In this document: positions 41,870-54,800 of the stretch, piece by piece
Layout of the letters: each line of letters opens with the position of its first letter
How positions within the stretch are numbered: position 1 is the first letter of the stretch
Assembly: GCA_032622095.1 (NCBI GenBank)
Contig: CP136066.1
Coordinates: 190,268,816-190,332,815 of the forward strand
Direction: 5' to 3'
Length of the DNA: 64,000 nucleotides
Source: Siphonodentalium dalli
Taxonomy: Eukaryota > Mollusca > Scaphopoda > Gadilida > Siphonodentaliidae
The notes under the pieces: generated by a model
What the model was told of the DNA's origin: nothing
The model's database searches: none
Seen by the model: the letters and a program-made list of their open reading frames with translations, nothing else
Program-made: the position numbers and the translations under genes

Positions 41870-42330
41870 AGCTACGCTATTGAGGTACATTTCCTTAGGA
41901 CTGTAAGTTGTAATGGAGGTATGCTATTAATGAATTTCATGGCATTCAATATGTTGTATCTGATGACACCTATTGTTTCTTTAAAAAATATAATAGAACG
42001 CCCGCCCCTTATGGGACCATCGCCTTTTATACTCAACAGAATATATGCAACAAAACATGGGGTCATAAATGCATTTTCATAATAATTACCATGTTTGCAT
42101 CGTTCAAAGAGCACACGAGTGTATTTTGCACTAATCCATGGCTGAAATTCATTCCATTTGTTGCATATATATTGAGTATAAATGGAGATGGTCCCATAAG
42201 TGGTCGGATTTAGTGTATAGTATCCCTTTAAAGAAACAATGTGGACTTATTTCAGTGAGCCAAAACGAAAAATTAGTATCCAAACACTATATCCACAGGA
42301 GGAATGAAGCCGTCAGCTAAGATTGTCGAA
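41870..42330. repeat. Partial related copy of the 41-kb foldback interior
   Basis: TTGAGGTACATTTCCTTAGG, CATGGCATTCAATATGTTGT and GCACTAATCCATGGCTGAAA repeat sequences of 40,940-41,290 in the same order and orientation. Contains its own inverted pair around CAACAGAATATATGCAACA. Confidence 0.65.
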
Positions 42331-43435
42331 ACTATCAACCTGACCAACTGTACAATCTGTTCTCTAGAAAATAATAGAACTTGTTTTAGGCAGATAATCT
42401 GCTTACAATTGCCTCAGTGTGAGTCGGTGATGCTGGATGATGTACTGAAAATGAGAAAATTTTAGTCACATTAATGACTCACAATGAGGCGATTCTAAGC
42501 AGGTTATGTGCGGACAATGAGACAGATAAGCCAACTCACGACTTCAGCTGTACGCTCTTTAACACGTGTTTTCTGTTGTCCGCGCCATAAAACGAAATAA
42601 CGGCGATGAGTCCATTATCTGCGTATTTCAGAATCAAATAATCACATTATGTACCTATTTCACATTATTGGTCGATTATGTGCGTATTTTCGCGATGATT
42701 TGTTGGATTGTACGATACGCCAATGATTCCGTCTAAAATATATACTGCATGTAATTATTTTATAACAAATGCGATTTGTCTGACTATTTGGATGTAAACC
42801 TTATAACAAATGCGATTTGTCTGACTATTTGGATGTAAACCTTATAACCAATTTTTGCATGATAATTTTCTATTCCATTCTGAACACATCAGTGGAGTGT
42901 TCCACATCAATGTGATAGTTTTGCTTAATAAAGTCAATTTTCATAATTCAAAATATCCCCTTATACCTTCCTTCACAGGCTTCAATTCATAGTAGGTTTA
43001 TATTATATTGTTACTCCAGAGAGTTATTTTGAATATCTGAGCGATTGTACAGGTTTTGGTCTTTTGTGGATAATATTAGTTCTGACACTGACTTTTGGCA
43101 TCGCATGGAATGTTAGACTCTATCGTTTGCCTCTAGTTTGATTGTTGGCGAAAAAACGTCACTAGATCATCGAGTGTGCAGCATCTGCCTTGACCCACTT
43201 TGTTATTGATATGCATGATCCACACAGGTGGGTTGCAGCATAACTGTTACAAGAGTCTTAGCGGAAGTAAAACAAGTTACAAATTAATGAAAACGTATCC
43301 ATAAATTAAAATTGTTCAAATTCTCAAATGGCACAAAAAAACAAAATATAACACCCAATCACAAGTACTCTCGGTGTTTTATTAATACTGGCAGCTGCTT
43401 TAACTATATAATGTCTGGAGCTTCATGATATTTTG
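42331..43435. other. Gene-free stretch
   Basis: Holds one exact 41-base tandem duplication at about 42,760-42,845 (unit with GCGATTTGTCTGACTATTTG). No supported gene. Confidence 0.5.
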
Positions 43436-43439
43436 CAAA

Positions 43440-43610
43440 ACCCTGTGCCAATGCATTATCTTATATATGCGAGACGCCCATTGTACGCCTCGCATATATA
43501 ATATATAGCATTGGCCTAACAATATTTACCTTGACCTTATGAGCCAATGCATTCTCTTATATGTTCTCCCTACGCGAGACTAGCATATATAGGAGAATAC
43601 ACAATCTTCA
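43440..43610. repeat. Palindromic MITE copy (TATATATGCGAG family)
   Basis: CCCTGTGCCAATGCATTATC, TATATATGCGAGACGCC and inverse, then a second, shorter palindrome (GCCAATGCATTCTCTTATAT). It is truncated on the right compared with the 51.7-kb copy. Confidence 0.65.
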
Positions 43611-46474
43611 ATGCTGCGCCAGCGCCGCTCCTCTTATCAAAGGTTAATAACACCTATATCTCCATTTCGTGCGAGTTCATGTTAGTAAGTTGTCGCTGGT
43701 ACAATAGGTTAGCTGTCTGCCTTCCATGGTAGCTATATATTTTTTATATTTTGACTGCTTTCTTCAAAGGCCATACGTTTTAACACATGTGTGTTGTTCT
43801 TTAAATTGTATTCTATGGTTTCCTGCCTGGTATATACACACAAAAGGAGATTTATGCTACTATTTTTTTTGGTCACATTTGTCATTTTCACTCCAATGTT
43901 AGGCAGGTGTGACATCAGCAGGTTTTCAGTGGTTGTAGAGCAGCATGTATCAATCGTCTCGACAAATTACTCTGAGGAATTGTGGAAATGGAAATTATAA
44001 ATAACTGTATTGGAGGTGAAGTTTACTTTTTGAAAAATCTTGTGTTCATGTGATCTTGATAATTTCACAAGTAGCATGCACGCAATGGACCTTTCGACCC
44101 TGTCAATTAAATAATTATTATCAGATATTTTCCACCAATCAGCGACTGAGTCGGTCGCTTGCTGCATTGTAAATTCTTTGTTCACTGTAAATAAATTGAT
44201 TTTCGCGAAATACTTTCAATGTTAAATTGACTACTTTCAAACAACGTTTTTGTTGTTAAATTATCATGTACTGAAATTATATTTGTGCAATAATAATCGA
44301 AATTCATCAAATGATTGTAATAATGTTTTATTATTCACACATGGGGATGAAAAGGTATGTTCGTGGGTGTATTATATCATAAATGGGCAGCGCTGTAGGT
44401 TACAGTGAAGTTATTCGATTGGTAGCGCCGTCCGATGGATTTTGGGCCAAGATGCAGGAGAGAATTAAAAATATTCTGGGCACTGGTTGGTTAATAATAG
44501 TTTTGATATTTAAACATAAACTACAGGCAATCACTCCTCTTGAAATTTCAGACGCCAAACAAAACATTGGCACATTGTAAAGCACGTGGTTCCTAGTTTG
44601 ACTTTTTTTGGTGTGAGGTAAAAAAAATTCAATTCTGATTCTATATTATAAATCCGAATTTAAAGGTACATTCCATGCCCGACATTATGAATATTTTCAT
44701 GCAGAAACTTTGCGCAGATGCCAATTCTGGTGATCATGTACTCATTTATCACAATTCGTTGATACTCAGGGATGCAGGCCACTATTTGTTAACACTGAAT
44801 TACTATGGGAAATAATTGCTTCACTGTAACCTGTAAAGCTAATTAAATTTGTCTGCAGACACATTGTCTCATAGCAGCCATAAGTTCCTCTCACGAATCG
44901 ATATGTGTGGAAAGCTTTGATCGATTTCATCATTTCTTCTTACGAAAACTCCAAAATGTTTAGAAGGTTTCTATAAGCTAGTGTAATAACCATAATCATA
45001 ACGTTGCTGGCATTATCGAATGTACTTCATTAGTACATGGCCCATTACATCTTCGATCCATGTTAAAATCGAAGAAGTGGAGCAAATCCATTACCATTGA
45101 GGACCAAACATTTTATTGAACTTCTGGGATGTTTCGAATAAGACACATACCATTGTTCTCAGGTATAGATTATCACATTCTTACATTGTTGTATTGATTG
45201 TGCTCTTTGGCACAGCAGAAGTTTTAAATGCGTATTTTATTATAGCTAAACTATTGTGGACATTTGTGTTGGTGCATGACCCAAACTTAAGTTGATGTCG
45301 CAGACCAAGAATTTGCGGTATTTTTAGCTAATGTGTGTTTTCGCGTATAAAGTTGTTTCCTTTTTGTGGATTGCGGTAATGTAGGGTATCGTCGGCATAA
45401 TCCATCAGCTGATCCACCGACAGCCTTGAATTTAAGAAATTCTGGTTCAATAAATAAATTTCTGCAAACGAACCGGGAAAGTATAGCACTAGCACAATAT
45501 TATATGTCTTTTGGATATCATTGTAAAATTCAGACATAATTTGTGATGATTGTCTCGAATAAAGTCACCAAGGCGATGGCTTTAAATCGTGAAAATCTTA
45601 ATTTCGAACAAAAGCCCTCAATAGCTGTATATGGAGTCCTACTGGCCAGAAATTGGTATATGTCAAACTGGTGGTTCAACCAAACAAAAATATAGCCATC
45701 GATGGGAACATTGTTTTAATACGTAAATAGGACGAAGAACGAATGGAGACCGCTATTTTTAGAGTGATTTTAATATCACGGCAAGTTTTGGGATTACGTC
45801 GCTACAGTGGACAGAAAGATATCTTTTAAACTATTTGCTCGTTCAGACATAATTAAGCCATCACATTGGAAACGTATTCGGGCGTACCTACTAATCACCA
45901 GTTTACATACTAAAATGCTGATCAGCAGATTTTCCGACCTCAGTTTAATTCATTTTTAATGAAGAGAGTCGGTTATAAGTCGTGTAAATGAAAGGTAATA
46001 TGTTGGTTATATCGCAGTATAAGGACAAGACACCATTTGACAAACCACCATGCCTGTTCAGCATTTCAAAACTATATTAAGCAGATCATCTGGTACAGCT
46101 CAGCATATTCCCCAGAACAATTTACCCCAATCATAACGAAGCTATTATGTTATATGTTGGGCAAATCACATGTAGTTGATGGGCTATATCTAAATACAGC
46201 GAGGGAAGACCATTTGGTTGCACTTTGGGGTGATATTACGTGATGCAACCGAATATGGCGCCCGAATAGAGTTATCTTACAAACTTTAAGTATTTGAAAA
46301 TGAAATTAAGAGGTTGAATATTTAGGGAATGGCCAAAATACTCCAGTTATCAAATGTAGCATAGACAGTTTCAACATTTGAAAACAAATTGAAAATGAAC
46401 TGGCCAAACATTAAAACAATATATTTCAATTCTATGGACGGAATCAATACTTGAATTGAATTTCAGTTGGATAA
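43611..46474. other. Gene-free stretch
   Basis: No supported gene or strong repeat. A plus frame from an ATG near 43,854 starts with a signal-like hydrophobic run (MLLFFLVTFVIFTPMLG), but it is short and has no further support. Confidence 0.4.
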
Positions 46475-46722
46475 CATGTTTTGGGGGCCTCGGTGTTTCC
46501 ATAGTGGAATTTGTAACTCGATATCGTTATCTGGTGGAGTTGCCAGTTACTCGCCGATGTCCGGTGGGTTGTCCCACATGGTGGACTAGTTTATCAGCCA
46601 TTGAAATCACTGTTATAGTCGCCGTAAGTGTGCGTATTTCCTCCACCACTAAAACTGGCAATGTCCTGATGTGGACTTAGTTTCTGAAAGCGACATTAAA
46701 CCCCAATCAATCAGTCGATAAC
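46475..46722 (+). repeat. SINE-like element with ATTAAACCCCAATCAATC tail
   Basis: A ~240-base block ending GAAAGCGACATTAAACCCCA and ATCAATCAGTC. Tails of this kind (GCGACATTAAACCC plus short tandem repeats) are common at the 3' ends of molluscan SINEs. I see no clear tRNA head. Confidence 0.4.
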
Positions 46723-47960
46723 ATGTTTAGTAATTTATCGCAAAGACTTGTGGGTTGATATCGCCCAGAAACTGGAAACATACACGAATGAACAACGAAA
46801 GAAATGGTTCATCGTGGATACTGAACACTATCATTATCTGGAGGGTAATCAGCTCCATATTAAAATGGAACTTTCCACACATTTTCGTTAGCGACAGGAG
46901 ACAATGCGTCTGAAGCAACAGTTTAATTTGTTTTACAGGGATGCGTGTCTATATGTATATGCCACAATACACCGATATCATAAACATTCGTTTCGCCATC
47001 ATAAACGTTGTGAAAAATGACAAGTGTCACGCAAATGAATAAAGTTGTATATTCAGTGATGAATTTCCAATATTGAACACATCTAATTTCAGTACATTAT
47101 GTACAAATTTTTTTCCGAGAACAGGCAATTAACACTGACAAAATAGGCGACTTTAACGACTAGGGTGAGCAAAACAAAAATAACAATGCGGAAAACGACC
47201 GACTCAGTCGCTGATTGGTAGACAAATATAATTTTACTTGTCTTTTAATCTCTTCTAATGGAGAGCCAAACGCGTTACCACCATACAATTATTGCGCCAA
47301 TCTACCACCAGGGCTGTCATGTAATAATAGAGAAGCGTTGGTGCATTGCATTTCATGCCAAAAATATTTTGGATCATTGGTTATCGCAAAATGACAAACG
47401 TCAATCCACTCATTTGACATGTTTTCTTGCTACCTAGAATGTGTAGACTGAAAAGTTCAAGGTCGACACACAACACATGCAAAATAGGAGGCCAGGTGTA
47501 TGACAATACAGTTTACGTTTTTGCCGCCGCCAACAAAGAAATGGCCTATGACTTGCCGCTCATGCACAAAGCTGTAATAAATACATCTATTTACCATGCT
47601 ATAGCATCCGGTTCAATTTGTCGTATTTTTCGTATTTATCGAGTGTGTCAGCACTAACACAAATGATAGTCGTGTTGGGGGGAAGGGGTTTCGGATCATG
47701 CCTTAAAAGCTCGAGTGGCCATTATCTCTCTCCATTATTAACACCAGTCGAGAACAAATAGTAAAATCCTCCCGCAAAATTGATCACATGGTGCATTCAT
47801 CGCTCAAAACAAACGTTACAAATCGATGAACTAACTCTCAAGTTCAAACTTCGATCCAGAACGAGACTGGTAACTATTGTGGCCTTCAAAACTAGGGGCG
47901 CGTGATTCATACCTTCGAGACGCCAGTATTGAGATGCTTGTTGGGAAGTCCGCTCATGGT
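46723..47960. other. Gene-free stretch upstream of the PAN/lectin gene
   Basis: No supported coding frame. It should contain the promoter of the gene starting at 47,972, but no clear TATA box is seen close to the ATG. Confidence 0.4.
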
Positions 47961-47971
47961 TTCTGAGCCAG

Positions 47972-48260
47972 ATGGATTGTCACGCGCTTTTCGTTGCGGT
48001 TGTTGCTAGTTTCATTTTGGGGAACTCGGGAGGGTTTGTGCATGCATTCTTGTCTGAAACCAACTTTAGACACTGCCCAAACCAAAATGTTCATTCTATT
48101 GATGACACCATAAACAACGTCAGGTCTAAGGCAGAGTGCGGTACCCATTGCGGAGCGTTAACGTGGTGTCGTGCGTTTTCATATAACGTCGCCGCCAGGC
48201 AGTGCTTTATGTCAGCTACGGGACTAAGTTCCATGTTAACAGGTGCCAAGGTATTTGAAG
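47972..48260 (+). CDS. PAN/apple + C-type lectin gene, exon 1 (signal peptide and PAN-like domain)
   Basis: ATG 47,972 opens a signal peptide (MDCHALFVAVVASFILG) and then a cysteine-patterned domain: SKAECGTHCGALTWCRAFSY followed by ARQCFM. The C-x3-C-x5-C-x-AF-x-Y ... C pattern is typical of PAN/apple modules, which bind proteins or sugars outside the cell. The exon ends TTTGAAG with the strong donor GTGAGT at 48,261, phase 1. Two later phase-1 exons on the same strand (61,982-62,083 and 63,279-63,464) read on in frame, predicting a secreted or surface lectin. Other exons may lie in the 13.7-kb intron. Confidence 0.75.
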
Positions 48261-49415
48261 GTGAGTGAAGACAAACTGAGTACTTTTAGAATCAGTCGTG
48301 CGGTTAAACATACAGTCGAGCATGAAAACATTTTATGAAATCAACGGCAGTCGTTCGTAGATTGTTTCATGCTCCAATATCCATCTCAACAGAATACTTT
48401 TTTCTCATAAAAGGAGCTGTCATCAAGTACTACACTATTTTAATTTAATTTAATTATCTACTCAAAAATGATGGTAGATTGCAGTTAGGTGTATTTCAAT
48501 GTACATGATTTATCTGCTTAATACAATGATTGGGAAAATATTAAAAAAATAAATTCCATAAACATTGAATATGGAAATGAATGTAAACATTATGTTGTAT
48601 GGTTACTCAGCATACACGATAGCCAGCTAACTGAGACCTTGGCTAACTTGGACTCTCAGATTTATATATTAGTAGAATAGAACATTAAATTTACTTTTAT
48701 TGTTTGCTTTGTTTATATTTGTTTTAAAACTTTTTCGATTTGTTTCAAAATATTTTAGATTTGTTTTAACCTGACTTAATACATAGTTTTTAACAACACT
48801 ATTATATCAATGTTACCGCTATAATTCTGAATGTCCCACCTATTTGTATCCACTTATATGTGTGTGTTTGAATATTTATTGATTGTGGGATGATCGTGTG
48901 AATAAAATGATGGCCAATCATGGCATTCACAGTTATGAGATATAAAGTGATTGTTAGTCAGGGCATTTACGGTGAAGGTGAGTTTGTTTTGCAAGCGATT
49001 AGTGTGTGATAACTCGTGTTGTCTTACTTGTGTAACTTCTAACTGACCATTCTTCAGCAGTTTGTTTAATGGTTTACACAAAGACAACATATGACCAGCT
49101 ATTTTGAGGTATCTTTGCTGTCAGTCAGCATTTAAAAAAAATGTCTTCTGATCTGACGTTAGATGCCGAGAACCAGAACCAGTTGAAGAGTCCATCTTAG
49201 AATATGTCACAGTAAATTTTGGTATATGTGACACGACATGGTCTTTTTCATACAATTCGTTTAATATTTCTTCCATTTTAATTAAACATAAACAAAATAT
49301 CTAAATAAGATTAACCATCATGGACAAAATATATATCTGGTATCTAATCTGAAAGCACATTACTTTTTAAAAGACATTCCTTTATTCCATATAAATCCGA
49401 TATCCACTCCTATCT
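48261..49415. other. Intron 1 of the PAN/lectin gene, first part
   Basis: AT-rich and without recognisable exons. Frames on the minus strand at 48,854-49,090 have no features. Confidence 0.4.
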
Positions 49416-50044
49416 TTAAAGGGGTACTGTACACCATTTTCAACACATTCCTGGTAATAACAATGATCTATTACCGATAATGATGGCTCTATATAAGCAT
49501 CTGATGCTTGTTGTCAAATCCTCTTCCTCCCTTCTAGTCTTCTATTCATACATGTGTCATGTTTTATAATTATATCTTTTTGGGAAGAAATAAAATATTG
49601 TTTAAACCATTACCGATAATATATAGAAAAATAAATAATCTGAGTCAAAGGTGTATTCTGGAGCCATAAATTAAATTACGAATTTCCGTGTACAAGACTT
49701 AATCAAATTAATTGACGGATAGAGGGTTGGGTACAGCGTGGCATTATCATGTTAAAAATATGTTGATACGGGGCGTATACTCGTGCCACTCACTGACTAG
49801 TGACTATACAACAAATAAGTGAGTATATGGGACTAGTATGCATATAATATAACATTCATTTGATACATATGCTTGAAAACTACGAAAGGTACTCGACAAC
49901 GATAATTTGTATTTTGGCATTCCGGCTATTCTACCATCCGTAACATCACCGTACTCAACATACTTTCAAATAATGGAAATCTGGTTACCTTATTCTATGC
50001 ATAATATAGAAACCAACAACATTTGAGTACAGTGTCCCTTTAAT
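49416..50044. mobile_element. MITE-like element with TTAAAGGG termini
   Basis: TTTAAAGGGGTACTGTACAC at 49,417 and the inverse of TTAAAGGGACACTGTACTC at about 50,026-50,043 bound ~627 bases without coding content. The ends could include a TA or TTAA target duplication. Confidence 0.5.
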
Positions 50045-50364
50045 CAATTAAATCTATTAAATTGCAATAAAACATAAGCCATCTCACCATAAATAACAAT
50101 ATACCATTGAACTTTTTACTATTGAATTCTCTCAGGTGCCTAACTATCGTGATGGCCTAATAATAGTGATGGTAGCGATTAAGGCCGAAAAGAATAATAG
50201 TGATGGAAATGTATCTTTAATTACGTCTTTCTGATGTCAACCTAGGAAATGAATAAAATATAATAACAAATGTATTTAATATATATAAATTTAGCATCAT
50301 AGATTTTAATTTCATCTATTTCAACCTTTTGATGAATTGAACACATCACATGGCACCTATCCAA

Positions 50365-50495
50365 CAAGGTCCCAGTTTGTCAGTGTCTTAGTTAGCCAAT
50401 GTTCCAGTTGGTCAAAGTTCCAGTTAGCCAAGGTCCCAGTTAACCAAAGGTCCCAGTTAACCAAAGGTCCCAGTTAACCAAGGTCCAAGTTAGAT
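50365..50495. repeat. Short minisatellite, CCAAGGTCCCAGTTAA units
   Basis: About six ~21-base units of the form GGTCCCAGTTAACCAAA, the last three nearly identical. Confidence 0.8.
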
Positions 50496-50574
50496 GGCAT
50501 TCACACACACATCGCCGAATTGTCGTGACATGGCCAAGCAAACTGAAACGAAGATGAACCCCAATAAATCAAAC

Positions 50575-51175
50575 ATAAACTTATAGTGTGGGGGGAAACA
50601 TAAACTTATAGTGTGGGGGGAAACATAAACTTATAGTGTGGGGGGAAATGTAGATATTGTATACTGTTTTAGTAGAAGCAAGCCACTATGATTTTCGTAA
50701 CCTATTCCATTTGGAGGGACTTTTAAGACTCTATTCCAATTTTGCGTCCAGCCGGAAGTAGAAAAAAATGAGAGGGTATGCCTACCGATATGGTGAAAAA
50801 CGGCATGTAAATCAGCCCTAGCCTTCAAAACGAAAATCGCTAAACAACCCATAATGTTAACTCTGACCTTCCTGAGCACATCTCCTGTGTCGCCTGAACT
50901 AGTAAACCATAAAGGCAAGTTGATCGGATGATTTGAGGACATATCGCGGCTATTTTGTTTAGATTTTGTCAAAAACATGCGCAAAAATCACGATGATTTT
51001 TGCTTATGACGGCAGCCATCTTGGATTTGGAGGTCACATGACATTACAAAATTGGAGTAGAGTCCAATTATTTAGCACAACCCATCCCGATGTTGAAAAT
51101 ATACATGCCTTGCCTCTAATAAAAAGGTATAAAAGGAACCAGTTTTGAACAGTTGCCCCCACACTATAAGCATAC
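50575..51175. mobile_element. MITE-like inverted-repeat element, CTTATAGTGTGGGGG termini
   Basis: Three direct copies of AACTTATAGTGTGGGGGGAA at 50,578-50,647 and the inverse CCCCCACACTATAAG at 51,157-51,171. Internal inverted similarity, for example CTATTCCAATTTTG near 50,730 against AAAATTGGAGTAGAG near 51,047. The 117-codon minus frame inside is a by-product. Confidence 0.6.
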
Positions 51176-51485
51176 ATGCCATACACAGTTTTACTTCAAT
51201 AGCATACATGTAAGTAGCGGAGGTTTAATTCAAAACGATCAAGAAATTGAACAAATCTCTAACAACATGTTAACAGCCAAAACAAAATAATCGAATGTAT
51301 CTGCACATTCCTCCATCAGTCGCAGTCACTACACTTTATAATCCGTGTTCCCTGTATCAATCACAACTGTCTACTATAGTCTTCATCCATTTAGATAATA
51401 TTTTTTTTTATAATTGTTATTGATAATCATGAACATGCATATTTGCAGTAAATTAAATTGCAGACATATATACACTGTTTTGGGG
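51176..51485. other. Gene-free intronic stretch
   Basis: AT-rich, nothing recognised. Confidence 0.4.
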
Positions 51486-51885
51486 TTAGCCCTTTACCCA
51501 ACAAACCGGCCAAAACCGGCCAAATAAAGCTTCAACAGCCTAAAATATCTTCGGTCTGTCTCAATAGAACCATACAAATATGGGTATCATTGGAACCGGC
51601 TCCTTGACCACATTGTGACAGTTACAGTTACAATGCCAATGCATTCTCTTATATATGCGAGTCGACCATAGGTCGCCTCGCATATATAAGAGAATGCATT
51701 GGCCTAAAAAAAAATCTTTTTTTAACACTTTTTACCATTTTTTCTTACATTCTTTAACAATTTTATAATTTTTAATGTGTTAAGCCAATGCATTCTCTTA
51801 TATATGCGAGGCGACCTATGGTCGACTCGCATATATAAGAGATTGCATTGGCACAGGGCCCTTCTGTTGGGTAAAGGGTTAGCGG
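51486..51885. mobile_element. MITE, second copy of the 35.6-kb element
   Basis: TTAGCCCTTTACCCAACAAA ... TGTTGGGTAAAGGGTTA with the same interior order as 35,611-35,990, including the two palindromes of the TATATATGCGAG family (51,630-51,700 and 51,785-51,860). Nearly identical, so probably recently active. Confidence 0.75.
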
Positions 51886-54800
51886 GGGTATCAAATATAA
51901 TTAGAATAGAAGGATGGCAGAGTGATAAAGAAAGAAAGAAGTGAAGAGAAGTAGGTTCGACTGTATATATAATCACTATTTTATAGTGTTTACTTGGCGA
52001 TAGTGTGTGTGATGCGGCTTCGTTCTTTCATATGTTCCTATTATCAGCTAGGTGGGATATTTAATATCCTGATTATTCTGAGACATAATGTCTAACGTTT
52101 GCAGACCAACATGAGCAGAACATTGCATAAAGAGTGGTGACTTTCTTGGAAAGATTAACCCGAGAATGGTATCTGCTTCCAGATTTAGGTTGCGAAGTCA
52201 GCGGTCAAGTCTAGTAACTCACAGATACCCACATTACAGAAGGCGCAAATACTTTCTATACTAAATGAATTACAATACTCAGTTATAAAAGAGTACATTG
52301 GAATGGTACGACAGGCATTACAAGCGCAGAAGAAGTCCAATTTATTGGAGGGAAGTGTTCAGATAATAAGTTCAACGGTAGTGTTTTGAACTTATTATCT
52401 GAACATTTACTAAGGGAACTACTCGCCAATAAATATTAGTATAGAAAGGGGAGCATGTCTAACATAGTCACTACATCATATTGAGATACGTCGCTCGCCC
52501 TCTGCCCACCCATTGAGTCGGCCTGGACACAACACCCATTATGTATCGCAGGCGGGTGATCTCAGGTATTTTAGTTGGAATAGCACAGCGCCGTAATGAA
52601 ACCGCACATACAGCGAATTAGGTTCGTTTGACTTAATGATAGATTTAGCAATCTTTAGCTAAAATTATGGTTGCAAAAGCAACATTCACCCGGACCCGAC
52701 GACAAACACTACATGTATCCATGTGACGACTATCACTCATTTCACATTGATATATTTGGTACAAAGCAATTTTTTAGAGTGATGATCATAAAACGAAACT
52801 GGATTATATTGCACTTTCAGACACTCACGTATACATATAACGTTCGAATTTGGACAAACAGAAATATAACGTAGTGGTGTTTAGCCCGTATAATAACGAA
52901 CCAAAGCCGGACGCTTCGGGTCGTATATAGACTATATCTGATTTTATTACGTCACCAATTATTATCTAATACGACGCTGTTGTTTTGAATTTCGAGAGCA
53001 CGAATGTAGCACAGTAGATCGGTGGGCTTAAAGCATTAATGTCGTAATCGGCTGTCAAGATGCCAACCCAAAGTCAGTCGACGTGCAACATTCTCCTATT
53101 TATATAAATGTCATAAAATCATTTATTTTTTATTTATAAGGGAAAGTAGGTCCATAATGAATTTCTAACGGGTCTACTCCGGCACTCTACTGGATCAAAT
53201 CATCGGACCCTAGGAAGTTTAAATATTTTTTTAAAATAAACTAAAATCACCACAACTCAACACGATCTTCGTGTATCTTAAAGCTTTATTGTCCAACTGA
53301 TGCACAGCTGTTGATCAATACTGTATGGTTCTGTAGAGACTATACCGTGCGAAAGGAAATAAGATAATATTTAACATGGATTTGATTGTTATGATAAGTC
53401 TGAATACTTACATGCATCTGATAATCCATATATATCCTATTTTCTTGAATAGAATGAAAACACATACTTCTGAAAAAGCAGAAGATACATTCAGTTTCAC
53501 GCGAATGCGGTCAATGGTGAAAGTTACACGATGACGTTGTTTGTCGATTATCGTTGAAATCGACATGATGACATGTTATGAATTATGAAATGAACATCCT
53601 GAGTATCTGAAGCGGGGAGCTCCCCCAGCACGCCAAGTAATATAATGGTTAGTTTCAGTTTCACGCACTCTCGACAACATATATAACTATTTGCCTTATG
53701 CATGTGAATCTTGTTTGGTGGGAATCTATAAAGCGATTTTGACAAGAATTGTTTTAAACGCTACGTGCAGAAACCCCCTATGTGATTGTTTTAGCTTTGG
53801 TTCGTTAATTACGCTGGCGTATACGCTTCCCTATGATCATATTACAGTCCAGAAAGACACATTAGCTATTCCACAGTAAGTGGATTATGGGATTGCGTAA
53901 TAAGACATATCCACTGAGGCTATATACTGGTCACTGAGTAAATATTCTGCTTGATGTTCGATACTAGCAATGCGATTACCAGACTGCGTTTCTCCGCAGT
54001 GCAGTGAAATAACACTTGCTGGTTCGCGGTCATTCTATTTCGCGATTTTACGCGCATATCCACTTCAAAACCCGCAATCGTACGCGGTCATCCGCGATCG
54101 CGTTGCGTGAATGCGTTGACACAGAGTTTTCGCAAAATTTCAGTCATGACAGGGTTAATTAATATTATATTAATGGCGCTATTTTCGCGCCCAATATCCC
54201 GCTTATATCGCAAGTGGAGCGTTTATAAGCGCGCGCTTGCGACATTGTTGCGATCAGTTGAGCTTAATATTGCGATATATATTGCTCTTAATTTATATAG
54301 TAAAATCGGCTTGTGGCTTATTCGCAATGATTTCGCAGCTTTGTATGACCCACATTATGTGAGCAAAGGGGGGTGCCCAATGTCACTTGGATCCACGATA
54401 AGAGGTACCATGTCTTGCCCACCGGAAGCTAACATAAGCAAATGATAGGCAGAGCACTCTGCTGTATAGGCAGTTTCAGAATCAGTCAGAAAGTTGAAAT
54501 AAAATAAGCAAGAAAGCCCCACGTCCTCCAGTATAGTAGATACCGAGTTTCCGATATATATCGTATCTGAATTAATTTCGCGCAAATAAGATATGCATGA
54601 TATATCAAGCACTAACAGCTATTGGGTTCCAAGCGAGTTTAATATAAACGCTCTTTATACTGGGTTCATTCGCTATGATCACTGGTTAGATAATCTATTA
54701 TGTGTTCTTCGAAAAAGGCGCGCTCAATATCGTGATAAAGGCGTGCCTCAATATACCCCTTGTTCTGATTGGTACTGTACATTATGTATACGTGATGGCA

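Noticed and set aside
43854-44000. Signal-peptide-like start MLLFFLVTFVIFTPMLG
   Set aside because: A 48-codon frame with no splice support and no conserved cysteines. Hydrophobic T-rich codons are expected in AT-rich DNA.
54107-54612. 112- and 85-codon frames on opposite strands
   Set aside because: No recognisable domain. They overlap each other and lack splice or promoter support.
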